Positions 9,821 to 18,576 of a stretch of 64,000 bases of DNA are shown one piece after another. The notes beneath the pieces are model-generated. The model was not told where the DNA came from, searched no databases, and was given only the letters and a program-made list of their open reading frames with translations. This stretch comes from Streptomyces cellulosae (lineage in GTDB: Bacteria > Actinomycetota > Actinomycetes > Streptomycetales > Streptomycetaceae): the NCBI RefSeq assembly GCF_000721105.1, contig NZ_JOEV01000020.1, positions 1-64,000 of the forward strand, in the 5' to 3' direction. The position numbers and the translations under genes are program-made. Positions within the stretch are counted from its first letter, which is position 1, and each line of letters opens with the position of its first letter.

Positions 9821-10879
9821 TCAGGAGGCCCTGGGTGGTGCCGTGGAGCCTCGTACGACCAGCTGGACGGGAATGTCTCCGGCGTCGGGTGTACGGCCTT
9901 CCAGGACGGCCAGGAGGGCGCGCATGCCGTGTTCGCCGAAGAGTTCGGCGTCGAGGCGCACGGTGGTCAGTTCGGGGTCGATGGCGGTGGCGAGGGCGAG
10001 GTCGTCGAGGCCGGTGACGGAGATGTCGTCGGGGACGCGCAGGCCGAGGCGGCGCAGGGCTTTGTAGGCGCCGGCGGCGAGTTTGTCGTCGTCGCAGACC
10101 AGGGCGGTGGGGTGTGGGCCCGGTGCGGAGAGTGCGGTCCGGGTCGCGGTGAGGGCGCCTTCGATGGAGATGGGCGCGTGGGTGGTGCGCAGGGTGGTGC
10201 CGGGGACGGCTTCGAGTCGGGTGGTGAGTTCACGCGCGCGTACGTCGAAGGTCCACGAGGGTACGTCGGCCGCGAGGTGGAGGAAGTGGCGGTGGCCGAG
10301 GGTCAGCAGGTGTTCGGTGATCTGTCGTACGCCGTCGGCGATGTCGAGGTTGACGGTGGCCGCGCCGAGGCTTCCGGAGGGGTCGCTGTCGAGCATCACG
10401 AGGGGGAGTTGGTCGCCGCGGATGGCGGTGAGGGCGTCGGCGGCCATGGAGGAGGCGATGACGCCGTCGAGGGCGGCTTGGGCGGAGGCGAAGGGGTCGC
10501 GGGCGGGGCCGACGCCTTCGGGGGAGGGGTAGAGGACAGTTCCGAAGCCGTGTTCGGCGGCGATTCGGGCGGCGCCGGTGTAGACGCCGGCGAAGAACTC
10601 GGTGGTCAGGGCGGGGACGACGAGGAGGACGGTGCGGGTGTGGCCGAGGCGGAGGTTGCGGGCCGCCAGGTTGGGGCGGTAGCCGAGTTCGCGGGCGGCG
10701 TCGCGGACGCGTTCGGCGGTGGTCTCGGAGACCCGTCCGCGCCATTTGTCGCCGAGGACGAGGGAGACGGCGGCCTGGGAGACGCCGGCGGCTTGGGCGA
10801 CGTCGCGGCTGGTGGGTCGGGTGCTGCCTCGGGCCACCGGTTGCCTGCGCTTTCGTGTGGACGCGTGAACTGCGCTCAT
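9821..10879 (-). CDS. LacI-family transcriptional regulator
   Basis: A roughly 350-residue repressor-type protein with an N-terminal LacI helix-turn-helix (TSRDVAQAAGVSQAAVSLVL) and hinge, followed by a periplasmic-binding-protein fold domain whose C terminus has the usual DDISVTGLDDLALATAIDPELTTVR region. An in-frame start 45 bases upstream is possible, but ATG 10879 leaves a plausible intergenic region. It is divergent from the MFS gene, and an imperfect inverted repeat overlaps the upstream region, consistent with control of both genes. The ligand is unknown. The pair interrupts prcBA and pafA. Confidence 0.88.
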   Translation of the reverse strand: MSAVHASTRKRRQPVARGSTRPTSRDVAQAAGVSQAAVSLVLGDKWRGRVSETTAERVRDAARELGYRPNLAARNLRLGHTRTVLLVVPALTTEFFAGVYTGAARIAAEHGFGTVLYPSPEGVGPARDPFASAQAALDGVIASSMAADALTAIRGDQLPLVMLDSDPSGSLGAATVNLDIADGVRQITEHLLTLGHRHFLHLAADVPSWTFDVRARELTTRLEAVPGTTLRTTHAPISIEGALTATRTALSAPGPHPTALVCDDDKLAAGAYKALRRLGLRVPDDISVTGLDDLALATAIDPELTTVRLDAELFGEHGMRALLAVLEGRTPDAGDIPVQLVVRGSTAPPRAS

Positions 10880-10910
10880 GGTACGTATGACCGAGTGAGT
10901 TATACGTAAC
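10880..10910. promoter_or_regulatory. Candidate LacI-type operator in the lacI/MFS divergent region
   Basis: Two 12-base arms at 10880-10891 and 10899-10910 match as an inverted repeat at 10 of 12 positions, with a perfect core TACGTAT / ATACGTA and a 7-base spacer. The left arm touches the start codon of the LacI gene, so binding would favour autorepression and could also cover the MFS promoter. Longer spacing than a standard compact LacI operator is a reservation. Confidence 0.45.
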
Positions 10911-10953
10911 ACTTCACGGGTCACGGGCGCATCGGGCGAGCGAAGGGCGGGAC

Positions 10954-12213
10954 ATGGCCGCGGGATATCTGGAGATCCTCAGGGCGAGGCACGCCGTGCG
11001 GCTGCTGGTGGGCACGCTGGTGGGGCGGCTGCCGAACGCGACGGCCGCGATCGCGATCGTGCTGTTCGTGCGGGCGCAGGGGGGCACGTACAGCCTGGCC
11101 GGGGGGCTGGCGGCCGCGTACGGGGTGGCCAACGCGGTCGGGCAGCCGGCGCTGGGGCGGCTGGTGGACCTGTACGGGCAGCCGCGGGTGCAGTTGCCGG
11201 CCGCGGTCCTGTCGGCGCTCGCGACGGCCGTCTTCGCGTTCACGGGTACGGATCCGCTGCCGGCCGCGTATGGCGCCGTGGTGGCCGCGGGGCTTTTCAC
11301 GCCGCCGCTGGAGGGCGGTCTGCGGGCGCTGTGGCCTTCCGTCCTCCGTGAGGAGGACGAGGTGCACAGGGCGTACGCCCTGGACGCGGTGGCGCAGGAG
11401 GTCATGTTCGCGGTCGGGCCGTTGCTGGTGACGCTGTGTGTGTCGCTGTGGTCGGAGCAGGCGGCGTTGGTCGTGGTGAATGTCGTGGGGGTGCTCGGCG
11501 CGTTGTCCGTGGTGGTGTCGCCGCCCTCGCGCGCGTGGCGCTCGGCTCCGCGGGAGGCGCACTGGCTCGGTGCGCTGCGTTCGCCGGGGCTCCTGGCGCT
11601 GCTGGCCGCGTTTCTGTTCGTGGGTATCGCGCTGGGCTCCATCACGGTGGCGTCCGTGTCGTACGCGGACGACCACGGGGGTGATGCGGTGTACGGCTGG
11701 CTGATGGCGGGCATCGGGGTGGGTGCGCTCATCGGTGGTGTGTTCTACGGGGCGCGGCAGTGGAGTGGTGAGCCGGCCCGGCGACTGCGGGTTCTGGTGG
11801 CGCTTCTGGCGGTGTGTTATCTGCCGTTGACGCTGATGCCGGGTGCGGTGGCGATGACGTTGCTGACGGTCGTCGCGGGTGTGTTCCTGGCGCCTGCCAT
11901 CGCCTGTGCGTTCGTCCTGGTCGACCGGCACGCGCCGCGGGGGACGGTGACGGAGGCGTTCTCGTGGCTGGTGACGACGTTCACGGTGGGGGCGTCCGTC
12001 GGAACGGGGCTCGCGGGGCCGGTCGTGGAGGCGGGTGGGGCGCTGTGGGGGTTCGCCGTGCCGGCGGCCGCGGGGGGTGTGTCGCTGGTGGTTCTGCTGG
12101 CCACGGGGCGGGTACTCGCAGCTGTCGGCGGGGGTGCGGTGGTTGCGTCTTCATCGGAAAATGATCCGAACCGTGCTGTCGAACCCCGTTTCAGCTCGGG
12201 GGATCGGGCGTAA
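10954..12213 (+). CDS. MFS transporter
   Basis: A 419-residue polytopic membrane protein with about 12 hydrophobic segments, including a typical N-terminal first helix and a cytoplasmic GRLVDLYGQPRVQ loop between helices 2 and 3 that corresponds to the MFS signature. The C-terminal tail is short and hydrophilic. The substrate is not deducible. It begins 75 bases from the divergent LacI gene and ends 9 bases before pafA, so pafA may be cotranscribed with it; this would place pafA expression partly under the sugar-type regulator. Confidence 0.85.
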   Translation: MAAGYLEILRARHAVRLLVGTLVGRLPNATAAIAIVLFVRAQGGTYSLAGGLAAAYGVANAVGQPALGRLVDLYGQPRVQLPAAVLSALATAVFAFTGTDPLPAAYGAVVAAGLFTPPLEGGLRALWPSVLREEDEVHRAYALDAVAQEVMFAVGPLLVTLCVSLWSEQAALVVVNVVGVLGALSVVVSPPSRAWRSAPREAHWLGALRSPGLLALLAAFLFVGIALGSITVASVSYADDHGGDAVYGWLMAGIGVGALIGGVFYGARQWSGEPARRLRVLVALLAVCYLPLTLMPGAVAMTLLTVVAGVFLAPAIACAFVLVDRHAPRGTVTEAFSWLVTTFTVGASVGTGLAGPVVEAGGALWGFAVPAAAGGVSLVVLLATGRVLAAVGGGAVVASSSENDPNRAVEPRFSSGDRA

Positions 12214-12222
12214 TGTTCACTC

Positions 12223-13584
12223 ATGGACCGCCGCATTTTCGGGCTGGAGAACGAGTACGGCGTCACGTGTACGTTCAGGGGACAGCGACGCCTGTCTCCC
12301 GACGAGGTGGCGCGGTACCTCTTCCGCCGTGTCGTGTCATGGGGCCGCAGCAGCAATGTCTTTCTGCGAAACGGCGCCCGCCTCTATCTCGACGTGGGCT
12401 CACATCCGGAATACGCGACACCGGAATGTGACAACGTGACCGAACTGGTCACCCACGACAAAGCGGGCGAGCGCATTCTCGAAGGACTCCTGGTGGACGC
12501 AGAACGACGCCTGCACGAGGAAGGAATCGCGGGCGACGTCTACCTCTTCAAGAACAACACCGACTCGGCGGGCAACTCGTACGGATGCCACGAGAACTAT
12601 CTCGTCGCGCGTCATGGCGAGTTCTCGCGGCTCGCGGACATTCTGATTCCGTTCCTGGTCACCCGGCAGCTCCTGTGTGGGGCGGGCAAGGTGCTGCAGA
12701 CCCCGCGTGGTGCGGTGTACTGCGTGAGCCAGCGGGCCGAGCACATCTGGGAGGGCGTCTCGTCGGCCACGACGCGTTCCCGGCCGATCATCAACACCCG
12801 GGACGAGCCGCACGCCGACGCCGAGCGCTATCGCCGCCTGCACGTCATCGTGGGCGACTCGAACATGTCCGAGACGACCATGCTGCTGAAGGTCGGCGCG
12901 ACCGACCTGGTGCTGCGCATGATCGAGGCGGGCACCGTGATGCGTGACCTGACCCTGGAGAACCCGATCCGGGCGATCCGCGAGGTCAGCCACGACATCA
13001 CCGGCCGGCGCAAGGTGCGTCTGGCCAGCGGCCGGGAGGCCTCCGCGCTGGAGGTGCAGCGCGAGTACTACGAGAAGGCCGTGGACTTCTGCGAGCGCCG
13101 CGGTATCCGTACCGGCACCGTCGAGCAGGTCCTGGAGCTGTGGGGCCGCACGCTGGACGCGATCGAGGCCGAGGACCTCGACCGGATCGGCACCGAGATC
13201 GACTGGGTGATGAAGTACAAGCTCATCGAGCGGTACCGGGCCAAGCACAACATGACCATGTCGCACCCGCGCGTGGCGCAGATAGACCTCGCGTACCACG
13301 ACATCCATCGTCGTCGTGGCCTGTACTACCTGCTGGAGAAGAAGGGTCAAGCCGCGCGGATCTGCAACGACTTGAAGATCTTCGAGGGCAAGTCGGTTCC
13401 GCCGCAGACCACTCGGGCGCGGCTGCGCGGCGATTTCATCCGGCGGGCGCAGGAGCAGCGTCGTGATTTCACGGTCGACTGGGTCCACCTCAAGCTCAAC
13501 GACCAGGCACAGCGCACCGTGTTGTGCAAGGACCCGTTCCGTTCCGTGGACGACCGGGTGGAGAAGCTGATCGCGGGAATGTGA
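12223..13584 (+). CDS. pafA: Pup-protein ligase PafA
   Basis: ATP-dependent ligase that phosphorylates the C-terminal Glu of Pup and attaches it to substrate lysines. The 453-residue protein starts [14 protein letters not shown] with the nucleotide/metal-binding motif. The catalytic Asp57 lies in [16 protein letters not shown], and the [18 protein letters not shown] and GDSNMSE motifs shared with Dop are present. It lacks the Dop-specific loop, which separates the two paralogues. It starts 9 bases after the MFS gene and is followed by two consecutive hairpins. Confidence 0.96.
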   Translation: MDRRIFGLENEYGVTCTFRGQRRLSPDEVARYLFRRVVSWGRSSNVFLRNGARLYLDVGSHPEYATPECDNVTELVTHDKAGERILEGLLVDAERRLHEEGIAGDVYLFKNNTDSAGNSYGCHENYLVARHGEFSRLADILIPFLVTRQLLCGAGKVLQTPRGAVYCVSQRAEHIWEGVSSATTRSRPIINTRDEPHADAERYRRLHVIVGDSNMSETTMLLKVGATDLVLRMIEAGTVMRDLTLENPIRAIREVSHDITGRRKVRLASGREASALEVQREYYEKAVDFCERRGIRTGTVEQVLELWGRTLDAIEAEDLDRIGTEIDWVMKYKLIERYRAKHNMTMSHPRVAQIDLAYHDIHRRRGLYYLLEKKGQAARICNDLKIFEGKSVPPQTTRARLRGDFIRRAQEQRRDFTVDWVHLKLNDQAQRTVLCKDPFRSVDDRVEKLIAGM

Positions 13585-13588
13585 GGGA

Positions 13589-13651
13589 GGCGTTCCGGAG
13601 GCAGGTCCGGAACGCCACACGGGCGCCGTGCGTTTCACGTACGGCGCCCTT
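13589..13651 (+). terminator. Tandem hairpins after pafA
   Basis: The first hairpin is a perfect 10-bp stem (13589-13598 GGCGTTCCGG with 13607-13616 CCGGAACGCC), starting four bases after the pafA stop. The second, at 13621-13649, pairs GGGCGCCGTGCGT with ACGTACGGCGCCC (one mismatch) and is followed by TTCTC. Together they form a strong transcription end before the FKBP lipoprotein gene. Confidence 0.75.
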
Positions 13652-13712
13652 CTCACGTCGTAGAGTTGCGCGCACGCCATCAACAAGATCGACCGATTAC
13701 GAGGCCCCCACC

Positions 13713-14720
13713 GTGCGTCGACGCTCCGTCATCCTTGCCGCCGTACCCGCAGGACTGGTCACGCTCGCCGGATGCGGCGACGACGAGTCCGACTCGAGCA
13801 AGGCGAGCGACAGCGCGTCGCCCTCGGCGTCGGCCTCGGCGTCGGCCGCGCCTCCGCCGAAGATCGTGGACGGGCCGCTGCCGGCGGTCACGGCGGGGGT
13901 GAAGTTCGGTGCGAAGCCGACGGTCGCGAAGGGCAGCGGCGAGCCGTCGAAGCAGCTCGCGGTGAAGACGCTCATCGCGGGCGGCGGCAGCCCCGTCGCG
14001 GAGGGTGACTACATCCAGGCGCAGTACCTGGGGCAGATCTGGGACACCGCGAAGGTCCTCGACAACTCCTACGACCGTAAAACGGCGCTGCTGACCCAGA
14101 TCGCCCAGGGCAAGACCATCGAGGGCTGGCGCTACGCGCTGACCGGCAAGAAGGTCGGCAGCCGGGTGGAGTTCTCGGTGCCGCCGGCCTGGGGGTTCGG
14201 CAAGGCGGGGAACGCGCAGGTGGGTGTCAAGGGCACCGACACGCTGGTCTTCGTGTTCGACATCCAGGACACGTTCGGTCCCAAGAGCTCCGCCAAGGGC
14301 AAGAAGGTGGCCCAGGGCGATGCAGACCTGCCGAAGGTGGGCACCAACACCGACGGCAAGGCTCCCTCCATCGAGGTTCCCAAGGCCGACCCGCCGAAGA
14401 AGCTGGTGGCGAACTACGTCATCGAGGGCGACGGCGACAAGCTGGCCGCCGATGACACCGTGCTCGTGCAGTACAAGGGCGTGCTGTGGGACACCGGCAA
14501 GGAGTTCGACTCGTCGTACGGCCGCAAGGAGCTGACGTCGTTCTCGCTGCAGCAGGTCGTCAAGGGGTGGTCGCAGGGCATGACCGGCAAGAAGGTGGGC
14601 AGCCGCATCGTCATCGTCGTCCCGCCGAAGCTGGGTTACGGCGACCAGCCGCCGGCCGGCAGCGGCATCAAGAAGGACTCCACGATGGTCTTCACGGTCG
14701 ACATCCTGGCGAAGATGTAG
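13713..14720 (+). CDS. Lipoprotein with two FKBP-type peptidyl-prolyl isomerase domains
   Basis: A 335-residue predicted lipoprotein. The signal sequence MRRRSVILAAVPAGLVTLAGC has the lipobox L18-A19-G20-C21, then a Ser/Ala-rich linker. Two FKBP domains follow, around residues 80-190 and 225-335. The second (VQYKGVLWDTGKEFDSSYGR... PPKLGYG) retains more canonical FKBP residues than the first. It would fold proline-containing exported proteins on the outer face of the membrane. The GTG start at 13713 was chosen because it opens directly onto the signal peptide. A single-domain cytosolic FKBP gene follows 84 bases later. Confidence 0.9.
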   Translation: MRRRSVILAAVPAGLVTLAGCGDDESDSSKASDSASPSASASASAAPPPKIVDGPLPAVTAGVKFGAKPTVAKGSGEPSKQLAVKTLIAGGGSPVAEGDYIQAQYLGQIWDTAKVLDNSYDRKTALLTQIAQGKTIEGWRYALTGKKVGSRVEFSVPPAWGFGKAGNAQVGVKGTDTLVFVFDIQDTFGPKSSAKGKKVAQGDADLPKVGTNTDGKAPSIEVPKADPPKKLVANYVIEGDGDKLAADDTVLVQYKGVLWDTGKEFDSSYGRKELTSFSLQQVVKGWSQGMTGKKVGSRIVIVVPPKLGYGDQPPAGSGIKKDSTMVFTVDILAKM

Positions 14721-14804
14721 TCGACGTCGTCGCGACGGTGTGGCCGTGCCCGAAGTGCAAGACTGTGTCCGTTGCCTTTCCGTACACAAGCAGGAGCTAG
14801 AGAC

Positions 14805-15176
14805 GTGAGCATCGACAAGCCCGAGATCGACTTCCCCGGCGGCGAGCCCCCGGCGGACCTGGAGATCAAGGACATCTGGGAGGGCGACGGCGCTGTGGCG
14901 CAGGCGGGCCAGACCGTCACCGTCCACTATGTGGGCGTTGCCTTCAGCACCGGCGAGGAGTTCGACGCCAGCTGGAACCGCGGCCAGCCGTTCCGCTTCC
15001 CGCTGGGCGGGGGCCGGGTCATCAAGGGCTGGGACCAGGGCGTGCAGGGCATGAAGGTCGGCGGCCGCCGCCAGCTGACCATCCCGGCCCACCTCGCCTA
15101 CGGCAACCAGAGCCCGACCCCGGCGATCAAGCCGGGCGAGACCCTGATCTTCGTGGTCGACCTGCTCGGGGTCTGA
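14805..15176 (+). CDS. FKBP-type peptidyl-prolyl cis-trans isomerase
   Basis: A 123-residue cytosolic FKBP with a single domain and no signal sequence. The active-site pattern VHYVGVAFSTGEEFDASWNRG...FPLGGGRVIKGWDQGVQGMKVGGRR...YG is intact, as in macrolide-binding FKBPs. GTG start at 14805 after CAGGAGC. It ends 30 bases before a good intrinsic terminator, forming a two-gene isomerase unit with the upstream lipoprotein. Confidence 0.93.
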   Translation: MSIDKPEIDFPGGEPPADLEIKDIWEGDGAVAQAGQTVTVHYVGVAFSTGEEFDASWNRGQPFRFPLGGGRVIKGWDQGVQGMKVGGRRQLTIPAHLAYGNQSPTPAIKPGETLIFVVDLLGV

Positions 15177-15205
15177 TCGTCGTACGACCGGTCTCGACCA
15201 GCTGG

Positions 15206-15240
15206 GGCCCATGCCTGTCCGGGCATGGGCCTTCGGCTTT
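15206..15240 (+). terminator. Intrinsic terminator after FKBP gene
   Basis: Perfect 10-bp stem GGCCCATGCC / GGCATGGGCC with a 6-base loop, followed by TTCGGCTTT. It separates the isomerases from pafB. Confidence 0.8.
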
Positions 15241-15304
15241 GCCCTGCTACTTCGGGGCGGTACGGTCATCGTCGTCAAGCACCATAGGGAGGCGAAGGGC
15301 GTCG

Positions 15305-16258
15305 ATGGCCATTGCCAAGGCCGAGCGGCTGATGAATCTGGCGCTGTGTCTGCTCGGGACCCGGCGACCGCTCAGCAAGCGCGAGCTGCGTGAGTCCATC
15401 GAGGCCTACCTCGAAGCGGGGTCGGACGACTCCTTCAACCGGATGTTCGAGCGCGACAAGGACGATCTGCGCGAACTCGGCCTGGTCATCGAGACGGTGG
15501 AGAACCTGGACGGCGAGGTCGGGTACATGGCCCGCCGTGACAGCAACCGCCTGCCGCCCATCACTCTGGACGCCGAGGAGGCCGCCGCTCTGGGGCTGGC
15601 GGCCAAGGTGTGGCAGCAGGCCCGCCTCGCCGGCGCGGCCAGTGGCGCCCTGCAGAAGCTGCGCGCGGCCGGCCTGCCGGAGGACGTCGACCCGTACGAG
15701 GCGCACAGTGCGCTGGAGCCCCGGATCCCGGTGCACGAGGCCGCGTTCGAACCGCTGATGCTGGCCTGCCGTGACCGTCGTCCCGTCGTCTTCGACTACC
15801 GCAAGGCCAGCGCCGCCCACCCCGAGCCCCGCCATGTCGAGCCGTGGGCGCTGGAGTGCTGGCGCGGCCACTGGTACCTGGCCGGTTTCGACCGTGACCG
15901 GGGCGCCGAGCGGGTCTTCAGGCTGTCCCGGATCACCGGCAAGGTGCGCTCCCGCGGCAGCAGCTTCACCGCGCCGGTCCCGGACGTCGTCACCGTGCGG
16001 GAGACCGTCGCGAGCTGGGCGGGGGAGACCGCCGACCGCTCCGCGCTGATCCGGCTGCGTACCGGCGCGGGGTACCCCCTGCGGGCGAAGGCCACCTCGG
16101 TGCGGGAACGGGGGGACGGCTGGGACGAGTTGGAGATTCCGTACGGCCATGGGCTGGACGCCTGGCTGGTGGAGTTCGGGCCGGACGTGGTGGTCCTGGA
16201 GCCCGCCGAGCTGCGGGCCGATGTGCTGGACCGGCTGCGTGCCGTGGCCAAGGGCTGA
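15305..16258 (+). CDS. pafB: WYL-domain transcriptional regulator PafB
   Basis: A 317-residue regulator with an N-terminal winged helix-turn-helix (residues 1-60, LMNLALCLLGTRRPLSKRELRESIE), a WYL ligand-binding domain in the middle (HVEPWALECWRGHWYLAGFDRDRGAERVFRLSRI) and a C-terminal WCX extension. In mycobacteria PafB and PafC form one heteromeric activator of the RecA-independent DNA damage response, despite their name and location beside pafA. ATG 15305 follows AGGGAGGCGAAGGG. pafC starts 14 bases after its stop. Confidence 0.93.
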   Translation: MAIAKAERLMNLALCLLGTRRPLSKRELRESIEAYLEAGSDDSFNRMFERDKDDLRELGLVIETVENLDGEVGYMARRDSNRLPPITLDAEEAAALGLAAKVWQQARLAGAASGALQKLRAAGLPEDVDPYEAHSALEPRIPVHEAAFEPLMLACRDRRPVVFDYRKASAAHPEPRHVEPWALECWRGHWYLAGFDRDRGAERVFRLSRITGKVRSRGSSFTAPVPDVVTVRETVASWAGETADRSALIRLRTGAGYPLRAKATSVRERGDGWDELEIPYGHGLDAWLVEFGPDVVVLEPAELRADVLDRLRAVAKG

Positions 16259-16272
16259 GGGGGCGTAAGAAA

Positions 16273-17310
16273 GTGGTGGGAAAACCGGCCAGGCCGGGCA
16301 ACGCCATCGACCAGACCCGGCGGATGCTGTCCCTGGTGACCTATCTGCGGGAGCGGCCCGGTGCCCGGGTCGAGGACGTCGCCCGTGCCTTCGGGATCAC
16401 CGAGGACGAACTGGTCTCGGACCTCGATGTGCTGCCCATGTGCGGGACCAGCTTCCGCGGTGGTGACCTGCTGGACATTGACACCGACGGCGAGCGGATC
16501 TGGTGGCACAACCCCGCCGCCCTCGGGGCGGAGGCGGCCGAGCCGCTCCGGCTCGCCGCGGACGAGGCCACCGCGCTGCTGGTCGCCGCACGCGCGGTCT
16601 CCACGCTGCCGGGGCTGCGTGAGAGCGACCGGCAGGCGCTGCTGAGGGCCACCGCCAAGGTCGAGGCCGCGGCCGGTGAGCAGGCGGGCGCCAGCTCCCG
16701 GTTGTCGGTGACCTTCGAGTCCGAGGGCGGTGTCTTCGCCGACGTCGACCGGGCGATCTCCGAGCGGCGCCGCCTGTGGATCCGCTACTACTCACCGGCT
16801 CGTGACGAGCTCACCGAGCGCGAGATCGACCCGATCCGGCTGGTCAGCGTCGGGCACACCTATGTGGAGGCCTGGTGCCGGCGCTCCGAGGCGCGCCGTA
16901 CCTTCCGGCTCGACCGGGTCGCCGAGATCAGGATCCTGGACGAGCCCGCCGCACCGCCCGAGATCGAGCTGCGGGACCTGTCGGAGGCGTTGGTGCAGCC
17001 CGCCGCGGAGGACCCGGAGGTCGTGGTCGAGGTCGGTCCCGGCGGGCGCTGGGTCGCCGAGTACTACCCGCACGACAGTGCGGATGAGCTTCCGGACGGC
17101 GGTCTTCGTATCACTCTGCGGACCCCGGAGCCGGCGTCGCTGAGACGGCTGGCGCTGCGGCTCGGACGCGACGGCCGGATCGTCTCGCCGAGCGACCTCG
17201 CCGACAGCGCCCGTGAGGCGGCCCGTGAGGCGCTGGCGGCGTACGACGGGATCGAGGCACGCGGCGCTGACGTGGCGCAGGTGGTGAACGGCGCCCACGA
17301 CGGGCGGTAG
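16273..17310 (+). CDS. pafC: WYL-domain transcriptional regulator PafC
   Basis: Partner of PafB: 345 residues with an N-terminal HTH (MLSLVTYLRERPGARVEDVARAFGITEDELVSDLDVL), a WYL domain (IDPIRLVSVGHTYVEAWCRRSEARRTFRLDRVAEI) and a WCX domain. The two genes are paralogous and tightly linked (14-base gap), consistent with an obligate heterodimer that senses single-stranded DNA in characterised mycobacterial homologues. Either of two adjacent GTG codons could be the start (16273 or 16276). Confidence 0.93.
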   Translation: MVGKPARPGNAIDQTRRMLSLVTYLRERPGARVEDVARAFGITEDELVSDLDVLPMCGTSFRGGDLLDIDTDGERIWWHNPAALGAEAAEPLRLAADEATALLVAARAVSTLPGLRESDRQALLRATAKVEAAAGEQAGASSRLSVTFESEGGVFADVDRAISERRRLWIRYYSPARDELTEREIDPIRLVSVGHTYVEAWCRRSEARRTFRLDRVAEIRILDEPAAPPEIELRDLSEALVQPAAEDPEVVVEVGPGGRWVAEYYPHDSADELPDGGLRITLRTPEPASLRRLALRLGRDGRIVSPSDLADSAREAAREALAAYDGIEARGADVAQVVNGAHDGR

Positions 17311-17458
17311 GACGGGCGCAAGCCGAGCCGCGTCGGCGCACCGGGGGCGAAGTGGCGGGGCCGCGGGCGGGTGGCGGTCCGGAAGGCTGAGCACGGTCGC
17401 CCCTCGGCACCGGCTGGGGGCCCCGGCGGCGAACGACCAGAGAAGAGGAGCAGGGGCT

Positions 17459-17749
17459 GTGAGCGAGTCGTCGACGTCCGGCGCCGACATGACGGTGGCT
17501 GACGCGTTCGCCGGGATGAGAAGGGTGGCCCCGGTGACGTTCAGGGCGGGCTGCCCGGAGTGCCGGGGCCGTTTCGAGCTCGCCGCGAGCGCGCTGCGGC
17601 TCGCCATCGGCGCCAGCAGCCGCACCACCTTCTACTCCTTCACCTGCCCCGAGTGCGGATCCTTGGTCCGCAAGCCCGCCGGCGAGCGGATCGTCGAACT
17701 GCTCACCGGCGGCGGGGTCAGGACTCTGCGGCTGCACTCCACCCTCTAG
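17459..17749 (+). CDS. Small zinc-ribbon-like hypothetical protein
   Basis: A 96-residue protein conserved in this position in Streptomyces as far as I recall, function unknown. Two CPEC motifs (Cys32/Cys35 and Cys63/Cys66) form a probable zinc ribbon. No membrane segment. The GTG start is preceded by AGAGGAGCAGG. It ends 10 bases before the small membrane protein gene that leads to tatA. Confidence 0.75.
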   Translation: MSESSTSGADMTVADAFAGMRRVAPVTFRAGCPECRGRFELAASALRLAIGASSRTTFYSFTCPECGSLVRKPAGERIVELLTGGGVRTLRLHSTL

Positions 17750-17759
17750 GCTCGGCGTC

Positions 17760-17954
17760 ATGTTCTGGCCGATGTTCGCGGTAGCTGTGGGTTTTCTGAG
17801 TCTCGCCGTTCTCGGGGTGCTCGCCGTGCGGGTCTTCGTGGAGGCGCAGCGTCTGGGCAGGCAGGTCACGGATTCCGCCCACCGGATCAACCGTGCCGCG
17901 GAGGATCTGGAGCGCGCGTCCCTGAGTGCGGCGCGCGCCGCGGACTCCCTCTGA
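17760..17954 (+). CDS. Small single-span membrane protein
   Basis: A 64-residue protein with one hydrophobic helix (residues about 2-25, MFWPMFAVAVGFLSLAVLGV) followed by an amphipathic alpha-helical tail rich in Ala, Arg and Glu. The layout resembles DUF948-like or TatA-like small membrane proteins but has no recognisable signature. Position just upstream of tatA suggests an envelope role; this is inference. Confidence 0.6.
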   Translation: MFWPMFAVAVGFLSLAVLGVLAVRVFVEAQRLGRQVTDSAHRINRAAEDLERASLSAARAADSL

Positions 17955-18169
17955 GCTCGTCGGCGGGTCATCGGCAAGTCGCCGTTGAGCCGTCTGTGAG
18001 TCACGGGTGTGCTGTGCTTTGGGCCGCTTCGCCCTGTCACCTTGGTGGGGTCGGCAGGTACGCTGCTGGTCGCGGACCGGAGAACGAGGCCCGGATCGCG
18101 GACCGGGAGTACGCACAGGGATTGCCAGGCGTTCACCCCTGAGCGTTACGATCGCTGTCAAGGACGATT

Positions 18170-18197
18170 GGTCGGACACTTGTCCGACCGGTCGGAC
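18170..18197. promoter_or_regulatory. Overlapping perfect palindromes upstream of tatA
   Basis: Arms GGTCGGACA (18170-18178) and TGTCCGACC (18181-18189) are separated by CT and form a perfect 20-bp palindrome. The right arm is immediately followed by GGTCGGAC (to 18197), creating a second perfect 16-bp palindrome. Three alternating half-sites 42 bases before the tatA start look like a cooperative operator; the cognate regulator is unknown. Confidence 0.55.
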
Positions 18198-18238
18198 GGC
18201 ACCCCACCCAAGCCGCCTCGGTGAGAAGGTAAAGACTT

Positions 18239-18529
18239 ATGTTCGGAAGGCTCGGCGCCCCCGAGATCATTCTCATCCTCGTCGTCGTCATCCTGCTGTT
18301 CGGCGCCAAGAAGCTTCCCGACATGGCGCGCTCCCTCGGCAAGTCGGCCCGCATCCTCAAGAGCGAGGCCAAGGCGATGAAGTCCGAGGGCCAGGACAAC
18401 GCGTCCGCTCCGGCGGCCCCGCCGCACGACGACCAGCAGACCTCGGTTCCGCGCACCATCCAGGCGGCCCCCGGCGACGTGACCAGCTCCCGTCCGGTCA
18501 CGGAGCCGACGGACTCGACCAAGCGCTGA
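18239..18529 (+). CDS. tatA: Sec-independent translocase protein TatA
   Basis: Pore-forming subunit of the twin-arginine export system for folded proteins. The 96-residue protein has the short N-terminal transmembrane helix ([20 protein letters not shown]), the conserved FGxxKLP hinge, an amphipathic helix, and a Pro/Ser/Thr-rich tail. The ATG start follows GAGAAGGTAAAG. tatC follows after 47 bases. Confidence 0.95.
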   Translation: MFGRLGAPEIILILVVVILLFGAKKLPDMARSLGKSARILKSEAKAMKSEGQDNASAPAAPPHDDQQTSVPRTIQAAPGDVTSSRPVTEPTDSTKR

Positions 18530-18576
18530 CGCAGGGCCGGTGACCTCCGGCCCGCCGCACGAGATGGGAACGTGGG

